Assembly (NCBI GenBank): GCA_031550525.1
Contig: JAVBON010000003.1
Location: 118,601 to 182,600 of the forward strand
DNA length: 64,000 nucleotides
Source: WRHT01 sp031550525
GTDB lineage: Bacteria; Desulfobacterota; Desulfovibrionia; Desulfovibrionales; Desulfovibrionaceae
Reading direction: 5' to 3'
Both the position numbers and the translations under genes were made by a program. The notes under the pieces are model-generated. The model saw only the letters and a program-made list of their open reading frames with translations. It did not search any database and was not told the DNA's origin. Numbering within the stretch: the stretch's first letter is position 1; each line of letters begins with the position of its first letter. Below are positions 1 through 8,251 of this stretch, in pieces.

Positions 1-1
1 A

Positions 2-841
2 GGGGCCGATAGGCTGCGCCAGGCCGGAGTGCTGGTTGAGACCGGCATAGCCGAACAGGAATGCCTGGACAATATAGCCGATTTTATACTTTTCAAACGT
101 GCAGCGCGGGCCTACCTTACCCTTAAGCTTGCCGCTACCTTGGATGGGCGCATTGCCACGCGCGGCGGGCACTCGCAGTGGATAAGCGGGCCTGAGGCTC
201 TGGCGCGCGTGCACTGGCTGCGCAGCCGGGTGCAGGCCGTTATGGTGGGCGGAAACACCTTGTATGAGGATGACCCGCTGCTTACAGCCAGACCGGAGCA
301 GTTTGGCGCTGCCGCTGTAGTGCCTTCAGCCTCCTCCATGCCCGCAGGCGGTGGCGTTTGCGGCAAGATGGAGCAGCCGCTGGCCGTGGCCGTAACCACG
401 CGCTTGCCGGAAAATAATTCACCCCTGCGGCTATTGCGCGAACGGGCAAGTAGCACTATATTTTTCACTAATCACGCCGAGGCCTCCGGAGCCAAGGCCG
501 AAGCCCTGCGCCGCCGTGGCGCGGTTGTGTATGGTTTGGATGCCAATGCCTCAGGCCTGGACCTCAATGAGGCCCTTACAATTTTGCGGTCCAGGCATAA
601 TTGCTGGCATGTGCTGTGCGAGGGGGGAGGGCGCTTGGGGCTTTCTTTGCTGCAGTCCGGCTTGGCGGATGAATTTGATCTGCATCTGGCCCCTAAAATA
701 TTGGCTGATAATCAGGCCCGGCCGCTGTTTGACGGGCTTTCGCCGCAACATATGGGCGAGGCATTGCGTTTGCGCCTGGCAGGCAGCCGCAGGCTGGGTG
801 ATGATTTGTGCCTCAAGTTTATGCCTTTGTTGCCCAAGTAG
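2..841 (+). CDS. ribD: Riboflavin biosynthesis protein RibD, C-terminal part (5' end outside window)
   Basis: The frame is open from the left edge, so the N-terminal deaminase domain lies outside the window and about 279 codons are visible. What remains is the reductase domain that reduces the deaminated pyrimidine sugar with NADPH. The family signatures are clear: LKLAATLDGRIA near the start of the domain, GGNTLYEDDPLLTAR, and the late CEGGGRLGLSLL glycine-rich turn. It is followed 66 bases later by ribE, then ribBA and ribH, on the same strand. An FMN riboswitch, if present, would be upstream of the window. The GTG near base 29 is an internal valine, not a start. Confidence 0.95.
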   Translation, partial: GADRLRQAGVLVETGIAEQECLDNIADFILFKRAARAYLTLKLAATLDGRIATRGGHSQWISGPEALARVHWLRSRVQAVMVGGNTLYEDDPLLTARPEQFGAAAVVPSASSMPAGGGVCGKMEQPLAVAVTTRLPENNSPLRLLRERASSTIFFTNHAEASGAKAEALRRRGAVVYGLDANASGLDLNEALTILRSRHNCWHVLCEGGGRLGLSLLQSGLADEFDLHLAPKILADNQARPLFDGLSPQHMGEALRLRLAGSRRLGDDLCLKFMPLLPK

Positions 842-907
842 TTTTTCTGCCTTGGCTGCCGCGCGGCAGCTGTAAAATACGGCCGGTGACGGCCCGGAAA
901 GGTTAAA

Positions 908-1567
908 ATGTTTACAGGTCTTATACAATGCAAAGGCAAGGTCTTGCAGGCCGGAACATCCGGCCCTGAAGCCAGGCTGCATATCCGCCCGCTTATACCT
1001 ATTCTGGATTATGAGAATGGCGAGAGCATCGCCATAAACGGCGTTTGCCTGACGGTGGAAACATTTGCGGACGGAGCTTTTTGGGCCTATGCTTCCGGAG
1101 AGACTTTGGCCCGCAGCAACCTTGGGCAGCTTGTAAAAGGTAGCGAAGTCAACCTTGAGCGGGCCCTGCGCCTTGGCGACAGACTTGGCGGGCATCTGGT
1201 AAGCGGGCACGTTGACGCGTTGTGTACGGTGGATTCGGTACGCAAGTCGGGCAGCTCGCGCATATATCGTTTTGATTGCCCGCCGGAACAGGCCCGCTAT
1301 ATCATAGGTAAAGGCTCCGTGGCTGTAGATGGCGTAAGCCTTACCGTAAACGATTGCGGGCCGGATTTTTTTGAGGTCAACGTCATTCCGGCCACTCAGG
1401 AAGCCACAACCATGGGCCAGTGGCGGTCGGGGCGTAAAATAAACCTTGAGACAGACCTTATAGGAAAATATGTGGAGCGCATGCTCGCCCCGTGGGCGCA
1501 GGGCAGTAAGCCGGACGCATCCAAACCAGGATTGGATTTGGATTTTTTCCGTGGCAACGGATTTTAG
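908..1567 (+). CDS. ribE: Riboflavin synthase, alpha subunit
   Basis: This enzyme dismutates two 6,7-dimethyl-8-ribityllumazine molecules to riboflavin and the pyrimidine donor. The protein has 219 residues, normal for the family, and begins with the characteristic MFTGLIQ. It contains two lumazine-binding barrels in tandem (about residues 1-97 and 98-200), each with the pattern NGVCLTV or DGVSLTV. A GGAAAGG ribosome site precedes the ATG. It sits second in the rib operon between ribD and ribBA. The symbol ribE is used for this enzyme in most bacteria; the E. coli enzyme is called RibC or RibE in different sources. Confidence 0.96.
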   Translation: MFTGLIQCKGKVLQAGTSGPEARLHIRPLIPILDYENGESIAINGVCLTVETFADGAFWAYASGETLARSNLGQLVKGSEVNLERALRLGDRLGGHLVSGHVDALCTVDSVRKSGSSRIYRFDCPPEQARYIIGKGSVAVDGVSLTVNDCGPDFFEVNVIPATQEATTMGQWRSGRKINLETDLIGKYVERMLAPWAQGSKPDASKPGLDLDFFRGNGF

Positions 1568-1630
1568 AACCGCAATAATATAGTAGCATAAAACAAAATT
1601 TACCAACCTGCCCCAATTTCAGGAGTTGTC

Positions 1631-2851
1631 ATGTGCATGTGCAAGGCTGAAGAAGCCATAGAAGAAATTCGTAACGGCCGCATGATTATTCTGGTGGATG
1701 ACGAAGACCGCGAGAATGAGGGCGACCTCACCATTGCCGCGCAGTTTGTCACGCCGGAGATCATCAATTTTATGGCCACCTATGGGCGCGGGCTGATCTG
1801 CCTGCCACTGGCTCCAGAAATTTGCGATCAGCTTAATCTCCCGCTTATGACCAAAAATAACGAGTCCGGCTTCGGCACCAATTTCACCGTGTCCATTGAG
1901 GCCAGAAACGGCGTAAGCACCGGCATATCCGCCGCCGACAGAGCCCGCACCGTACAGGCCGCCGTGGCCGAAAACGCCACCCCGCGCGATGTTGTTACCC
2001 CAGGCCATATTTTCCCCCTGCGCGCTCAGGCGGGCGGGGTTATGGTACGCGCGGGTCAAACCGAAGGCGGGGTAGATTTGGCCCGTCTGGCTGGCTTGCG
2101 CCCGGCCGCCGTTATTTGCGAAATCATGCGCGAGGATGGCGAAATGGCCCGTATGCCGGATTTGATGGAGTTTGCCAAAAAGCATAACCTCAAAATTGCC
2201 ACCATTAAGGATTTGATCCGCTATCGCGTGCAATCCGGGCTGCTTTCCGTGCGGCGGGCCGCGCAATCCAAACTGCCCACGCCGTACGGTCAGTTCAGCA
2301 TAATTGTATATGAAAACGACCTGCAAGCCGCGCCCAACGTGGCGCTGGTAATGGGCGACGTTAAAGGCGGCGAGCCCGTGCTGGTGCGCGTGCATAGCGA
2401 GTGCCTTACGGGCGACGCCTTGGGCTCCTTACGCTGCGACTGCGGCGGGCAACTGCATGCCGCCATGCGCCAGGTTGCCTCTGAAGGGCGCGGAGTAGTG
2501 CTGTATATGCGGCAAGAGGGGCGCGGCATAGGCCTTACCAACAAAATAAGGGCCTACGCGCTACAGGACGAAGGCCTGGATACGGTGGAGGCCAACCTGC
2601 GGCTGGGCTTCAAGCCGGACCTGCGCGACTACGGCATAGGCGCGCAAATGCTGGTGGATTTGGGCATCAGGAAAATGCGCCTCATGACCAACAACCCCAA
2701 AAAGATTATCGGCCTTGAAGGCTACGGCCTGGAAGTGGTGGAGCGTGTGCCGCTGGAGCTTGGCCCCTCCCTGTTCAACGAAGGCTACTTGCTTGCCAAG
2801 CAGGAAAAAATGGGACACTTGCTGCATATAGATAAGAATAAAAAGCATTAG
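1631..2851 (+). CDS. ribBA: Bifunctional DHBP synthase / GTP cyclohydrolase II
   Basis: The 406-residue protein makes both riboflavin precursors. Residues 1-205 are the 3,4-dihydroxy-2-butanone-4-phosphate synthase domain, with the acidic DDEDRENEGD loop near residue 23. Residues about 206-400 are GTP cyclohydrolase II, with zinc ligands C258, C269 and C271 and the MRQEGRGIGL active-site segment near 293. The start is supported by AGGAG seven bases upstream of the ATG. The TAG stop is also the first three bases of a dispersed repeat that fills most of the gap before ribH. Confidence 0.97.
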   Translation: MCMCKAEEAIEEIRNGRMIILVDDEDRENEGDLTIAAQFVTPEIINFMATYGRGLICLPLAPEICDQLNLPLMTKNNESGFGTNFTVSIEARNGVSTGISAADRARTVQAAVAENATPRDVVTPGHIFPLRAQAGGVMVRAGQTEGGVDLARLAGLRPAAVICEIMREDGEMARMPDLMEFAKKHNLKIATIKDLIRYRVQSGLLSVRRAAQSKLPTPYGQFSIIVYENDLQAAPNVALVMGDVKGGEPVLVRVHSECLTGDALGSLRCDCGGQLHAAMRQVASEGRGVVLYMRQEGRGIGLTNKIRAYALQDEGLDTVEANLRLGFKPDLRDYGIGAQMLVDLGIRKMRLMTNNPKKIIGLEGYGLEVVERVPLELGPSLFNEGYLLAKQEKMGHLLHIDKNKKH

Positions 2852-3017
2852 AGCTTTTAACTTTGAAAAAGTTGAAATGCCTGTGTGGCCCCCGCAGGGG
2901 ACGCCCGCAAGGGTGTAGCTCGTATCGCAAAAGTATAACAATTTTTGGCTGGAGAGTTATACTGCGGGCAGGGCTATAGGGGGTGCTGTTTCGAGGCCCC
3001 TTGACCCCGCAACTTTG
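2849..3017 (+). repeat. Dispersed intergenic repeat, copy A (longest copy)
   Basis: This stretch lies between ribBA and ribH and begins on the ribBA stop codon. Its first module (2849-2910) carries a hairpin, AACTTT-gaa-AAAGTT with flanking pairs, and nearly matches 31845-31910. Its second module (2914-3017) aligns without gaps over 104 bases to the reverse complement of 40470-40573, with about 76 identities by hand count; most differences are transitions. GTGTAGC near 2913 can pair with GTTATAC near 2957, and the corresponding bases of the other copy also pair (GTGTAGC with GCTACAC). I do not recognise the family. Confidence 0.75.
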
Positions 3018-3121
3018 GTATAAATGGATTGTTAATAATAAAAAGAGTGCGGTAACCAATTGCTCCAGTAATTTGTACTTGAGCAGGAGCCGCCGTATTG
3101 TTGAATGCAACAGGAGCCGTT

Positions 3122-3592
3122 ATGCATCATATCAAGACAATTGAAGGCCAGCTTGACGCCAAAGGCTTGAAAATAGCCATAGTGGCGGCTCGTTTTAACG
3201 ATTTTGTGGTAGATCGCCTGGTTGGCGGCGCGGTGGATTATTTGCTGCGGCATGGGGCGGACAGGGATAACCTTGCCATTATCCGCGTGCCCGGCGCCTT
3301 TGAGTTGCCGCTGGCCTGTCAAAAGTTGGCCAAAAACGGCGGCTACGATGGTATTGTGGCCCTTGGCGCGGTTATTCGCGGCGCAACCCCGCATTTTGAG
3401 TTCGTATCGTCCGAGGCCACCAAGGGCATTGCGCACGTAAGCCTGCAATACTCCATTCCCATAGGCTTCGGCCTGCTTACCACCGAAAACCTTGAGCAGG
3501 CGGTGGAACGCGCGGGCAGCAAGGCCGGCAACAAGGGCGTTGAAGCCGCTTCGGCCATGCTGGAGAGCATTCGCGTATTACAGCAGTTGTAA
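3122..3592 (+). CDS. ribH: 6,7-dimethyl-8-ribityllumazine synthase
   Basis: This enzyme condenses the RibBA and RibD products to lumazine, the substrate of RibE. The 156-residue protein has family signatures RFNDFVVDRL, the phosphate-binding GAVIRGATPHFE, and NKGVEAA near the C-terminus. I chose the ATG at 3122 because CAGGAG lies eight bases upstream; an in-frame TTG at 3098 would add eight unneeded residues. It is the last rib gene. nusB, often downstream of ribH, is absent. The 270-base gap to ribBA is unusual for the operon and is occupied by repeat copy A. Confidence 0.95.
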   Translation: MHHIKTIEGQLDAKGLKIAIVAARFNDFVVDRLVGGAVDYLLRHGADRDNLAIIRVPGAFELPLACQKLAKNGGYDGIVALGAVIRGATPHFEFVSSEATKGIAHVSLQYSIPIGFGLLTTENLEQAVERAGSKAGNKGVEAASAMLESIRVLQQL

Positions 3593-3781
3593 GCAGGCCG
3601 GGTGGCGCGTTACACGGCAGCGCCGCAACAGCCCGCATAGTTATGCCAGCGCTGTGGCATTCCATAATGGCCATGCCGGGCGCTTATGACAACCGCGCTT
3701 GTGCCGTGTACTTTTAAGGTACATGAAAAGTTGCCGTAATTATAGCCATGCTTGAACCCTAAACCATTAAAGGCTGACTGC

Positions 3782-4378
3782 ATGCAAATACCAGACAAGC
3801 CGCTGATGACCGATGCGGAAATCGCTCTGTTTAAAAAGTATGCCCCAAAGGGCGGCAGGGTGCTGGAGTTTGGCAGCGGCGGCAGCACTCGGCTGTTTTG
3901 GACTTTGGGGGTATCCTCACTGGTAAGCGTAGAGTCTGACCTTGCCTGGCTGGAAGCGCTGGCCCGCGCTCCGGAAGTGTTCAAGGCGCATAAAGAGGGC
4001 ACGTGGAATCCCATACACGCCAACATAGGCGATACCTCCGCCTGGGGCAGCCCCACGGAGCAGACTTTGCCGCAGGTTGGCTGGCTTGGGTATCACCAGC
4101 AGTGCTGGGATTTCATGCCGGACAAGCATTTCGATTTTATATTGGTAGACGGGCGTTTTCGGGTGGCCTGCATCTTACAGTCATTCATTCATTGTACCAA
4201 TGCCGATGCGGTTATATTCGCGCACGACTTTTGGAACCGGCCTTTTTATCATGTTGTGCTGGATTTTGTGGATGTGCTGGATAAAGCCGACAGCGCGGCG
4301 GTATTCAGGCGCAGGGCCAGCCTGGACTGGCCCGCCCTTTGCAAGACTTTGCAGCGTCATTCCTTTATGTTCATTTAA
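3782..4378 (+). CDS. SAM-dependent methyltransferase-like protein
   Basis: The 198-residue protein has a class I methyltransferase glycine motif, VLEFGSGGSTRLF (about residues 27-39), followed by SVESD as the acidic strand-2 end and FDFILVDGRF as motif IV. The substrate is unknown. I chose the ATG at 3782, which has AAAGG about eight bases upstream, over a TTG ten codons earlier. It is followed after 11 bases by a second methyltransferase gene, so the two are probably cotranscribed and may modify a surface glycan made by the locus downstream, though this is inference. Confidence 0.75.
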   Translation: MQIPDKPLMTDAEIALFKKYAPKGGRVLEFGSGGSTRLFWTLGVSSLVSVESDLAWLEALARAPEVFKAHKEGTWNPIHANIGDTSAWGSPTEQTLPQVGWLGYHQQCWDFMPDKHFDFILVDGRFRVACILQSFIHCTNADAVIFAHDFWNRPFYHVVLDFVDVLDKADSAAVFRRRASLDWPALCKTLQRHSFMFI

Positions 4379-4389
4379 AAGGTTGTCTG

Positions 4390-5310
4390 ATGGCCGTTAA
4401 TGCGAAAATGCTGGCATTGCAGCGTCTGTTCGAACAAAACGAATTTGACGCCGCCTATAAGCTGGCCTGTGCCATGAAGGCGGAATCCGGCCCTGTGGAG
4501 GGGCTGGACTTTTTGCGGGCCAGAGTATTTTTGCAGCGCGGCGAGCTTCTCTCTGCCGTTCAGGCCCTGCGTGAGGAATTGCGTTACTTTCCATCGCATG
4601 AAAACGCGAGTTGGCTTATGGAGCAGCTTGAAAGCATGCGTGTGAAAACGGTTTTTCCTGATGATAAAGAGCTGGATGAGCTTTATGCCGTAATAGAGCC
4701 GTACACCATGGTGGGCCCGTTACGCATAAAGGCCCTGTACACGCATGCGCTGGAAATATGCAAGAGCGGCCCACTTGGCAATTTTGTTGAATGCGGGGTG
4801 GCCGCGGGCGGAACCTCCGGACTTTTAAGCGCGGTCTTGCTGCGACACGACGCTTCCGGCCTCAGGCGTTTGTTTTCTTTTGACACCTTCGGCGGCATGC
4901 CGGAGCCCGGAGCGGAAGATACGCACAGCGGTAGCGATGCCCTACAAAGCGGCTGGGGCAAGGGCACCTGCGCCGCCCCGAAGGAAAGCTTGCTGCAACT
5001 GCTAAGTCTGCTGGGCAGCACGCACCTGGCGCAGGCGGTACAGGGGCTGTTCGCGGATACCTTACCGTTGTACCGCGCCGAAACAGGCCCCATAGCCCTT
5101 TTACACATGGACGGCGACTGGTACTCTTCAACTCTGGATATTCTTGAAAACCTTTATGATAATCTGGTACCCGGCGCTTATGTGCAGGTGGACGACTACA
5201 GCCACTGGGACGGCTGCAAAAAAGCCGTGAGCGAGTTTTTTGCGCAGCGCGGCCCCGCGCCGGAGTTTTTTGCCATTGATGATACCGGCGTGTGGTTTGT
5301 CAGAAAATGA
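4390..5310 (+). CDS. TylF/MycF-type O-methyltransferase with N-terminal helical extension
   Basis: The 306-residue protein resembles macrocin O-methyltransferases, which methylate sugar hydroxyls. Visible features are the SAM loop FVECGVAAGGTSGLL, SFDTFGGMPEPG, and the metal-binding HMDGDWYSSTLD followed by VDDYSHWDG. The first 90 residues look like a short TPR-like helical region. The start at 4390 has AAAGG upstream and lies 11 bases after the preceding stop. A similar domain is built into the 1544-residue protein of the glycan locus, which supports a role in sugar methylation. Confidence 0.8.
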   Translation: MAVNAKMLALQRLFEQNEFDAAYKLACAMKAESGPVEGLDFLRARVFLQRGELLSAVQALREELRYFPSHENASWLMEQLESMRVKTVFPDDKELDELYAVIEPYTMVGPLRIKALYTHALEICKSGPLGNFVECGVAAGGTSGLLSAVLLRHDASGLRRLFSFDTFGGMPEPGAEDTHSGSDALQSGWGKGTCAAPKESLLQLLSLLGSTHLAQAVQGLFADTLPLYRAETGPIALLHMDGDWYSSTLDILENLYDNLVPGAYVQVDDYSHWDGCKKAVSEFFAQRGPAPEFFAIDDTGVWFVRK

Positions 5311-5479
5311 TGAAGCCGCAGTGCGAGTTATCAAAATGCGGCTAATTTTCAGGATTTCAATTTTGATATGGACAAAGCCATGCAGATTCTATAAATATTC
5401 TTTTCGTGTAAGCGGCTTGGCGGCAAGCGCGTCAGCAATGTGCCCGTAATGGGTACGCCGGTCACATTTACATGAATAC

Positions 5480-5555
5480 GGGGACGTAGCTCAACTGGGA
5501 GAGCGCAGCGTTCGCAACGCTGAGGTCGTGAGTTCAATCCTCATCGTCTCCACCA
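5480..5555 (+). tRNA. tRNA-Ala, anticodon CGC
   Basis: A 76-base cloverleaf with encoded CCA. The acceptor arms are GGGGACG and CGTCTCC. The anticodon arm CAGCG-TTCGCAA-CGCTG places CGC at positions 34-36, reading GCG codons. The third acceptor pair is G with T, the G3-U70 identity element of alanine tRNA. The TTC arm reads GTGAGTTCAATCCTCAT. It lies at the border between the GC-rich rib region and the AT-richer glycan locus, a common place for integration, but I found no repeat of its 3' end further right. Confidence 0.97.
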
Positions 5556-5566
5556 TTTTAAAAATC

Positions 5567-5614
5567 AACGAAGTCCCGCAAGGTGCTAACAGCCTTGCGG
5601 GACTTCGTTTTTGT
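5567..5614 (+). terminator. Rho-independent terminator after tRNA-Ala
   Basis: A perfect 17-base-pair stem (arms 5567-5583 and 5593-5609) with a nine-base loop is followed by a T-run, 12 bases past the tRNA end. Confidence 0.93.
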
Positions 5615-5697
5615 GGTGAATTGCAGTTCTGGGAAGTTCGCCTGTATGCCTTGACAGCCTAGTAAAAAGGGGGCACCAATGGGGGGAACTGGATGAT

Positions 5698-5728
5698 CAA
5701 AAAAGAAGTTGCCCCCTCTGGGGCAACT
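5698..5728 (-). terminator. Rho-independent terminator, leftward
   Basis: Read leftward, a nine-pair stem AGTTGCCCC / GGGGCAACT with a short loop is followed by TCTTTTTT. It lies 13 bases beyond a possible leftward reading-frame end at 5741, suggesting that a gene once ended here. Confidence 0.75.
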
Positions 5729-5740
5729 GTTCTCTAGAAT

Positions 5741-5930
5741 TTATATTTCACCTACCTGCGCCACTCTACAACCAAACGTAAAGCCTAGCCTTTTCCTGGC
5801 ATCATCCGGGATGAAAGTACCATGTTTCCTCCGCGCAGATAGCAGCAGCGCGCATAGTTTATGTCTTTTGCGCAGTCAGCGTGCTTTGCCGGTGTATTTG
5901 TCACTGTACTGTAACATTGTTCTGTATTAA
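5741..5930 (-). pseudogene. Possible decayed leftward gene, C-terminal remnant
   Basis: On the minus strand one frame reads CYLRGGNMV and, after a frame change within a few codons, another continues GTFIPDDARKRLGF and GCRVAQVGEI to a stop at 5741. RGG followed by an acidic-arginine stretch and G-x-RVA at the very C-terminus resembles the end of formylglycine-generating-enzyme-like (SUMF1) domains, but the match is by eye and short. A good terminator follows directly. The remainder upstream cannot be traced. It may equally be non-coding. Confidence 0.28.
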
Positions 5931-6105
5931 CTACACAATTGGGCAGATGTTGCATACTGTCAATCTGGCTTAATTTTCCGGCAAGAATTGACATTGGCCG
6001 CAGAGGAGTGCTAAACTTTACTACCGATATGGTAAACATGTTTACTCTGATAGCGGGCACAAAATCTAATATAACAACTATCTTTCAACCGCGCTTGGCT
6101 TTCCT

Positions 6106-6888
6106 ATGCAAAATCTCATACAAAGTTGCAAAGGCGACTTTGCGCTTGTAAAAGTGATTTTCTGGCGCGAGTTCAACACTCAATACCGCCGAAGCGCCCT
6201 AGGTCCACTTTGGGCCTTGATTGCTCCTGCGGCTTACTTGTGCGTGTTCATATTTTTTCGCCTGCTTTTCGGCCTGTCAAACCCGGAAGGCGTTCCCATG
6301 ATTCCCTTCCTCTTCTCCGGACTGACCCTTTGGATGCTCTTTTCCCAGGTAGTTATCGGCACGTTCCCCGCCATAGTGGGCAATGTGGGCATATTAAAAA
6401 AAATACCGGTATCACCTCTGGTGTTCATTTTTGCTGCGGCTTTGCTGCCGTTGCTTACCTGTTGCATTTACCTAGTACTGCTCGAAGGCATACTGGTTTA
6501 TTATGGGTACTTTCCTACAATCAAACATCTTGTTATTCCCCTGATTGTGTGCCTAACGCTTGGGTTCGCCTTGGGTATCGGCATGCTGGTCGCGGTAATT
6601 GCTTTTTACCGGCAGGATATAATACAAATTTTGCCGACAATTATTCAACTCGGTATGTTTGCCACACCCATATTTTTTTCCCCTTCAATTATCCCGCAAA
6701 ATCTACAGTGGGCGATAAAAATTAATCCTATGGCGGAATGCGTAGTAATGTTCCGGCAGTGCCTGTTCCAGGCGCAATGGCCTGAGCCTACTGCCCTTTT
6801 GAAAACACTGCTGACTGTTGCTATTTTGTGGGGCATCGCCCTACCCATGTTTCGGCGGGTAGGCCGCTATATCGCTGATATGTACTAG
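6106..6888 (+). CDS. wzm: O-antigen/polysaccharide ABC exporter, permease (Wzm type)
   Basis: The 260-residue protein is an ABC-2 permease with about six membrane segments. The N-terminal WREFNTQYRRSALGPLWA is the amphipathic segment typical of O-antigen and capsule permeases, and the membrane segments include FFRLLFGLS, LTLWMLFSQVV and IIQLGMFATPIFF. It would pair with the ATPase at 11209 to move an undecaprenyl-linked glycan across the inner membrane. No strong ribosome site precedes the ATG. It is the first gene of the rightward half of the glycan locus. Confidence 0.88.
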   Translation: MQNLIQSCKGDFALVKVIFWREFNTQYRRSALGPLWALIAPAAYLCVFIFFRLLFGLSNPEGVPMIPFLFSGLTLWMLFSQVVIGTFPAIVGNVGILKKIPVSPLVFIFAAALLPLLTCCIYLVLLEGILVYYGYFPTIKHLVIPLIVCLTLGFALGIGMLVAVIAFYRQDIIQILPTIIQLGMFATPIFFSPSIIPQNLQWAIKINPMAECVVMFRQCLFQAQWPEPTALLKTLLTVAILWGIALPMFRRVGRYIADMY

Positions 6889-7139
6889 CAGAAAACCTGT
6901 TATTGAAGGCAAGCGGCTAAAAAAAATTCCATTCTTGCCTAGGCGCAACAATTATCAGATAACTGTTTGTGAAGATGTTTCGGAAAACGCTTTAGCGCCC
7001 ATGCTAGCAGATGCGTGAACACGTGGGGTTTGAAAATATTTTTTGATCAATTGTTTTGTGGTAATAATATTACTCTGATAAATATTGTATATAATTTTTA
7101 TTACTTAGTGATATATATAAACTTCTATAAAAGTGGCTT

Positions 7140-8249
7140 ATGAATAAGAAGATTAAAATATACCTGCATTATCCTTATGACAAAAGCAGCAAAGAACTAC
7201 TCTCTCTTCCCGTTGTACAATGCATGTATGACTATTTCAGAAAACAGGAAGATTTTGAGGTAGCGGATACAACAGATGACATTGATGTGTTTTTCTTTTT
7301 TGCTGGAGGACCAGCCACTTTTTCCAAAAAACATCTACGCAGGATTCAACGCCTTGAAAAATGGGGTGCCTATTTCCCTTCGTTGCTGGCCAGACGCTAT
7401 ATGCTCCCTAATCTGACAGCGGAAGATGTATTGGCTGAGGCCAGACGAAAAAACCCGCAAATGAAAATAGTGCATAGACTTGATGACCGATATTTATATC
7501 TTTGCAAACTCTACGGCAATGAACAAACGATTTTGAATGTAAACCGGATTGCTGATGTAACAGTGTATCAGTCCAAGTATTGCCAGACGCTTTATGAAGA
7601 CCCCAAGAGCGGTATTTTCGGGCAGCTACCGGCAATAAAGTGCAATAATACGCGCTTTATATACAATGGTGTTGACACGGATATTTTTAACCCGGACAAA
7701 GAAAAGGTAGCGCTGCCCGGCAAAATACGCATTTGCCATGCCTCCGCTACAGGTATGCCGCGCAAAGGTCTGGCCATGGTGCTCGCCATGGCGGAACTGT
7801 TAAAAAACAATTCTGATATACATTTTTATCTGCTGGGCAGGCAGGATTTGGACCCGCTTAGCGGGCATTTTGTCCGCCGTTTGAAGAATGTAACGCATTT
7901 GCCGTACGTAAAGGAAAGGAACGAAATGGCAAAGTATTTGCGTAGCATGACGCTGCTGCTTTTTCCATCCATTGACGATTGTTCTCCCAATACCGTTATT
8001 GAAGCAATGGCGAGCGGGCTGCCCGTTCTTGCTGAAAGAAGCGGTGGTACCCCTGAAATGCTTGAAAAAGAAGATGGTTTGTTAGGGGGGTTATTTCTGG
8101 ATCATACAAACCCTATACATAACCTTAAGGTTATTTTGGAAAATCATGCGCAATTCAGCTCCAATGCGCTCGAGATAGTCCGAAAATACCATACCAGCAC
8201 AATTATGTGTGAAAACTATCGAGATCTGGCATATTCTTTGGTGCGCTAA
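7140..8249 (+). CDS. Glycosyltransferase family 4 (GT-B fold)
   Basis: The 369-residue protein has the C-terminal GT4 signature: ICHASATGMPRKGLAMVL opens the nucleotide-sugar domain near residue 198, and SPNTVIEAMASGLPVLAE (about 282-299) is the E-x7-E type donor site. IYNGVDTDIFNPD (about 174-186) is the usual hinge sequence. Donor and acceptor are unknown. A 250-base AT-rich gap separates it from the permease gene and may carry a promoter. The next gene starts two bases after its stop, so the two are probably coupled. Confidence 0.85.
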   Translation: MNKKIKIYLHYPYDKSSKELLSLPVVQCMYDYFRKQEDFEVADTTDDIDVFFFFAGGPATFSKKHLRRIQRLEKWGAYFPSLLARRYMLPNLTAEDVLAEARRKNPQMKIVHRLDDRYLYLCKLYGNEQTILNVNRIADVTVYQSKYCQTLYEDPKSGIFGQLPAIKCNNTRFIYNGVDTDIFNPDKEKVALPGKIRICHASATGMPRKGLAMVLAMAELLKNNSDIHFYLLGRQDLDPLSGHFVRRLKNVTHLPYVKERNEMAKYLRSMTLLLFPSIDDCSPNTVIEAMASGLPVLAERSGGTPEMLEKEDGLLGGLFLDHTNPIHNLKVILENHAQFSSNALEIVRKYHTSTIMCENYRDLAYSLVR

Positions 8250-8251
8250 TT

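Larger units (their letters stand above)
5641..6105. other. Gene-poor stretch between tRNA and glycan locus
   Basis: No intact gene is convincing here. It holds a leftward terminator at 5698-5728 and, just before it, what looks like the frameshifted end of a leftward gene (see the pseudogene entry). The part from 5935 to 6105 is AT-rich and presumably contains the promoter of the exporter permease gene, but I cannot place it with confidence. Confidence 0.5.

Noticed and set aside
551..1606. A long leftward frame of 351 codons across ribE and the ribD end
   Set aside because: It is the antisense shadow of ribE, has no ribosome site or domain, and overlaps a certain gene.
2852..3121. The ribBA-ribH gap considered as an FMN riboswitch
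   Set aside because: I could not find the conserved FMN-element blocks; the gap matches intergenic sequences elsewhere in the window. A riboswitch would be expected upstream of ribD, outside the window.
5480..5555. The tRNA as attachment site of an integrated element
   Set aside because: No second copy of the tRNA 3' end and no integrase were found up to 32 kb, so only a composition break can be claimed.
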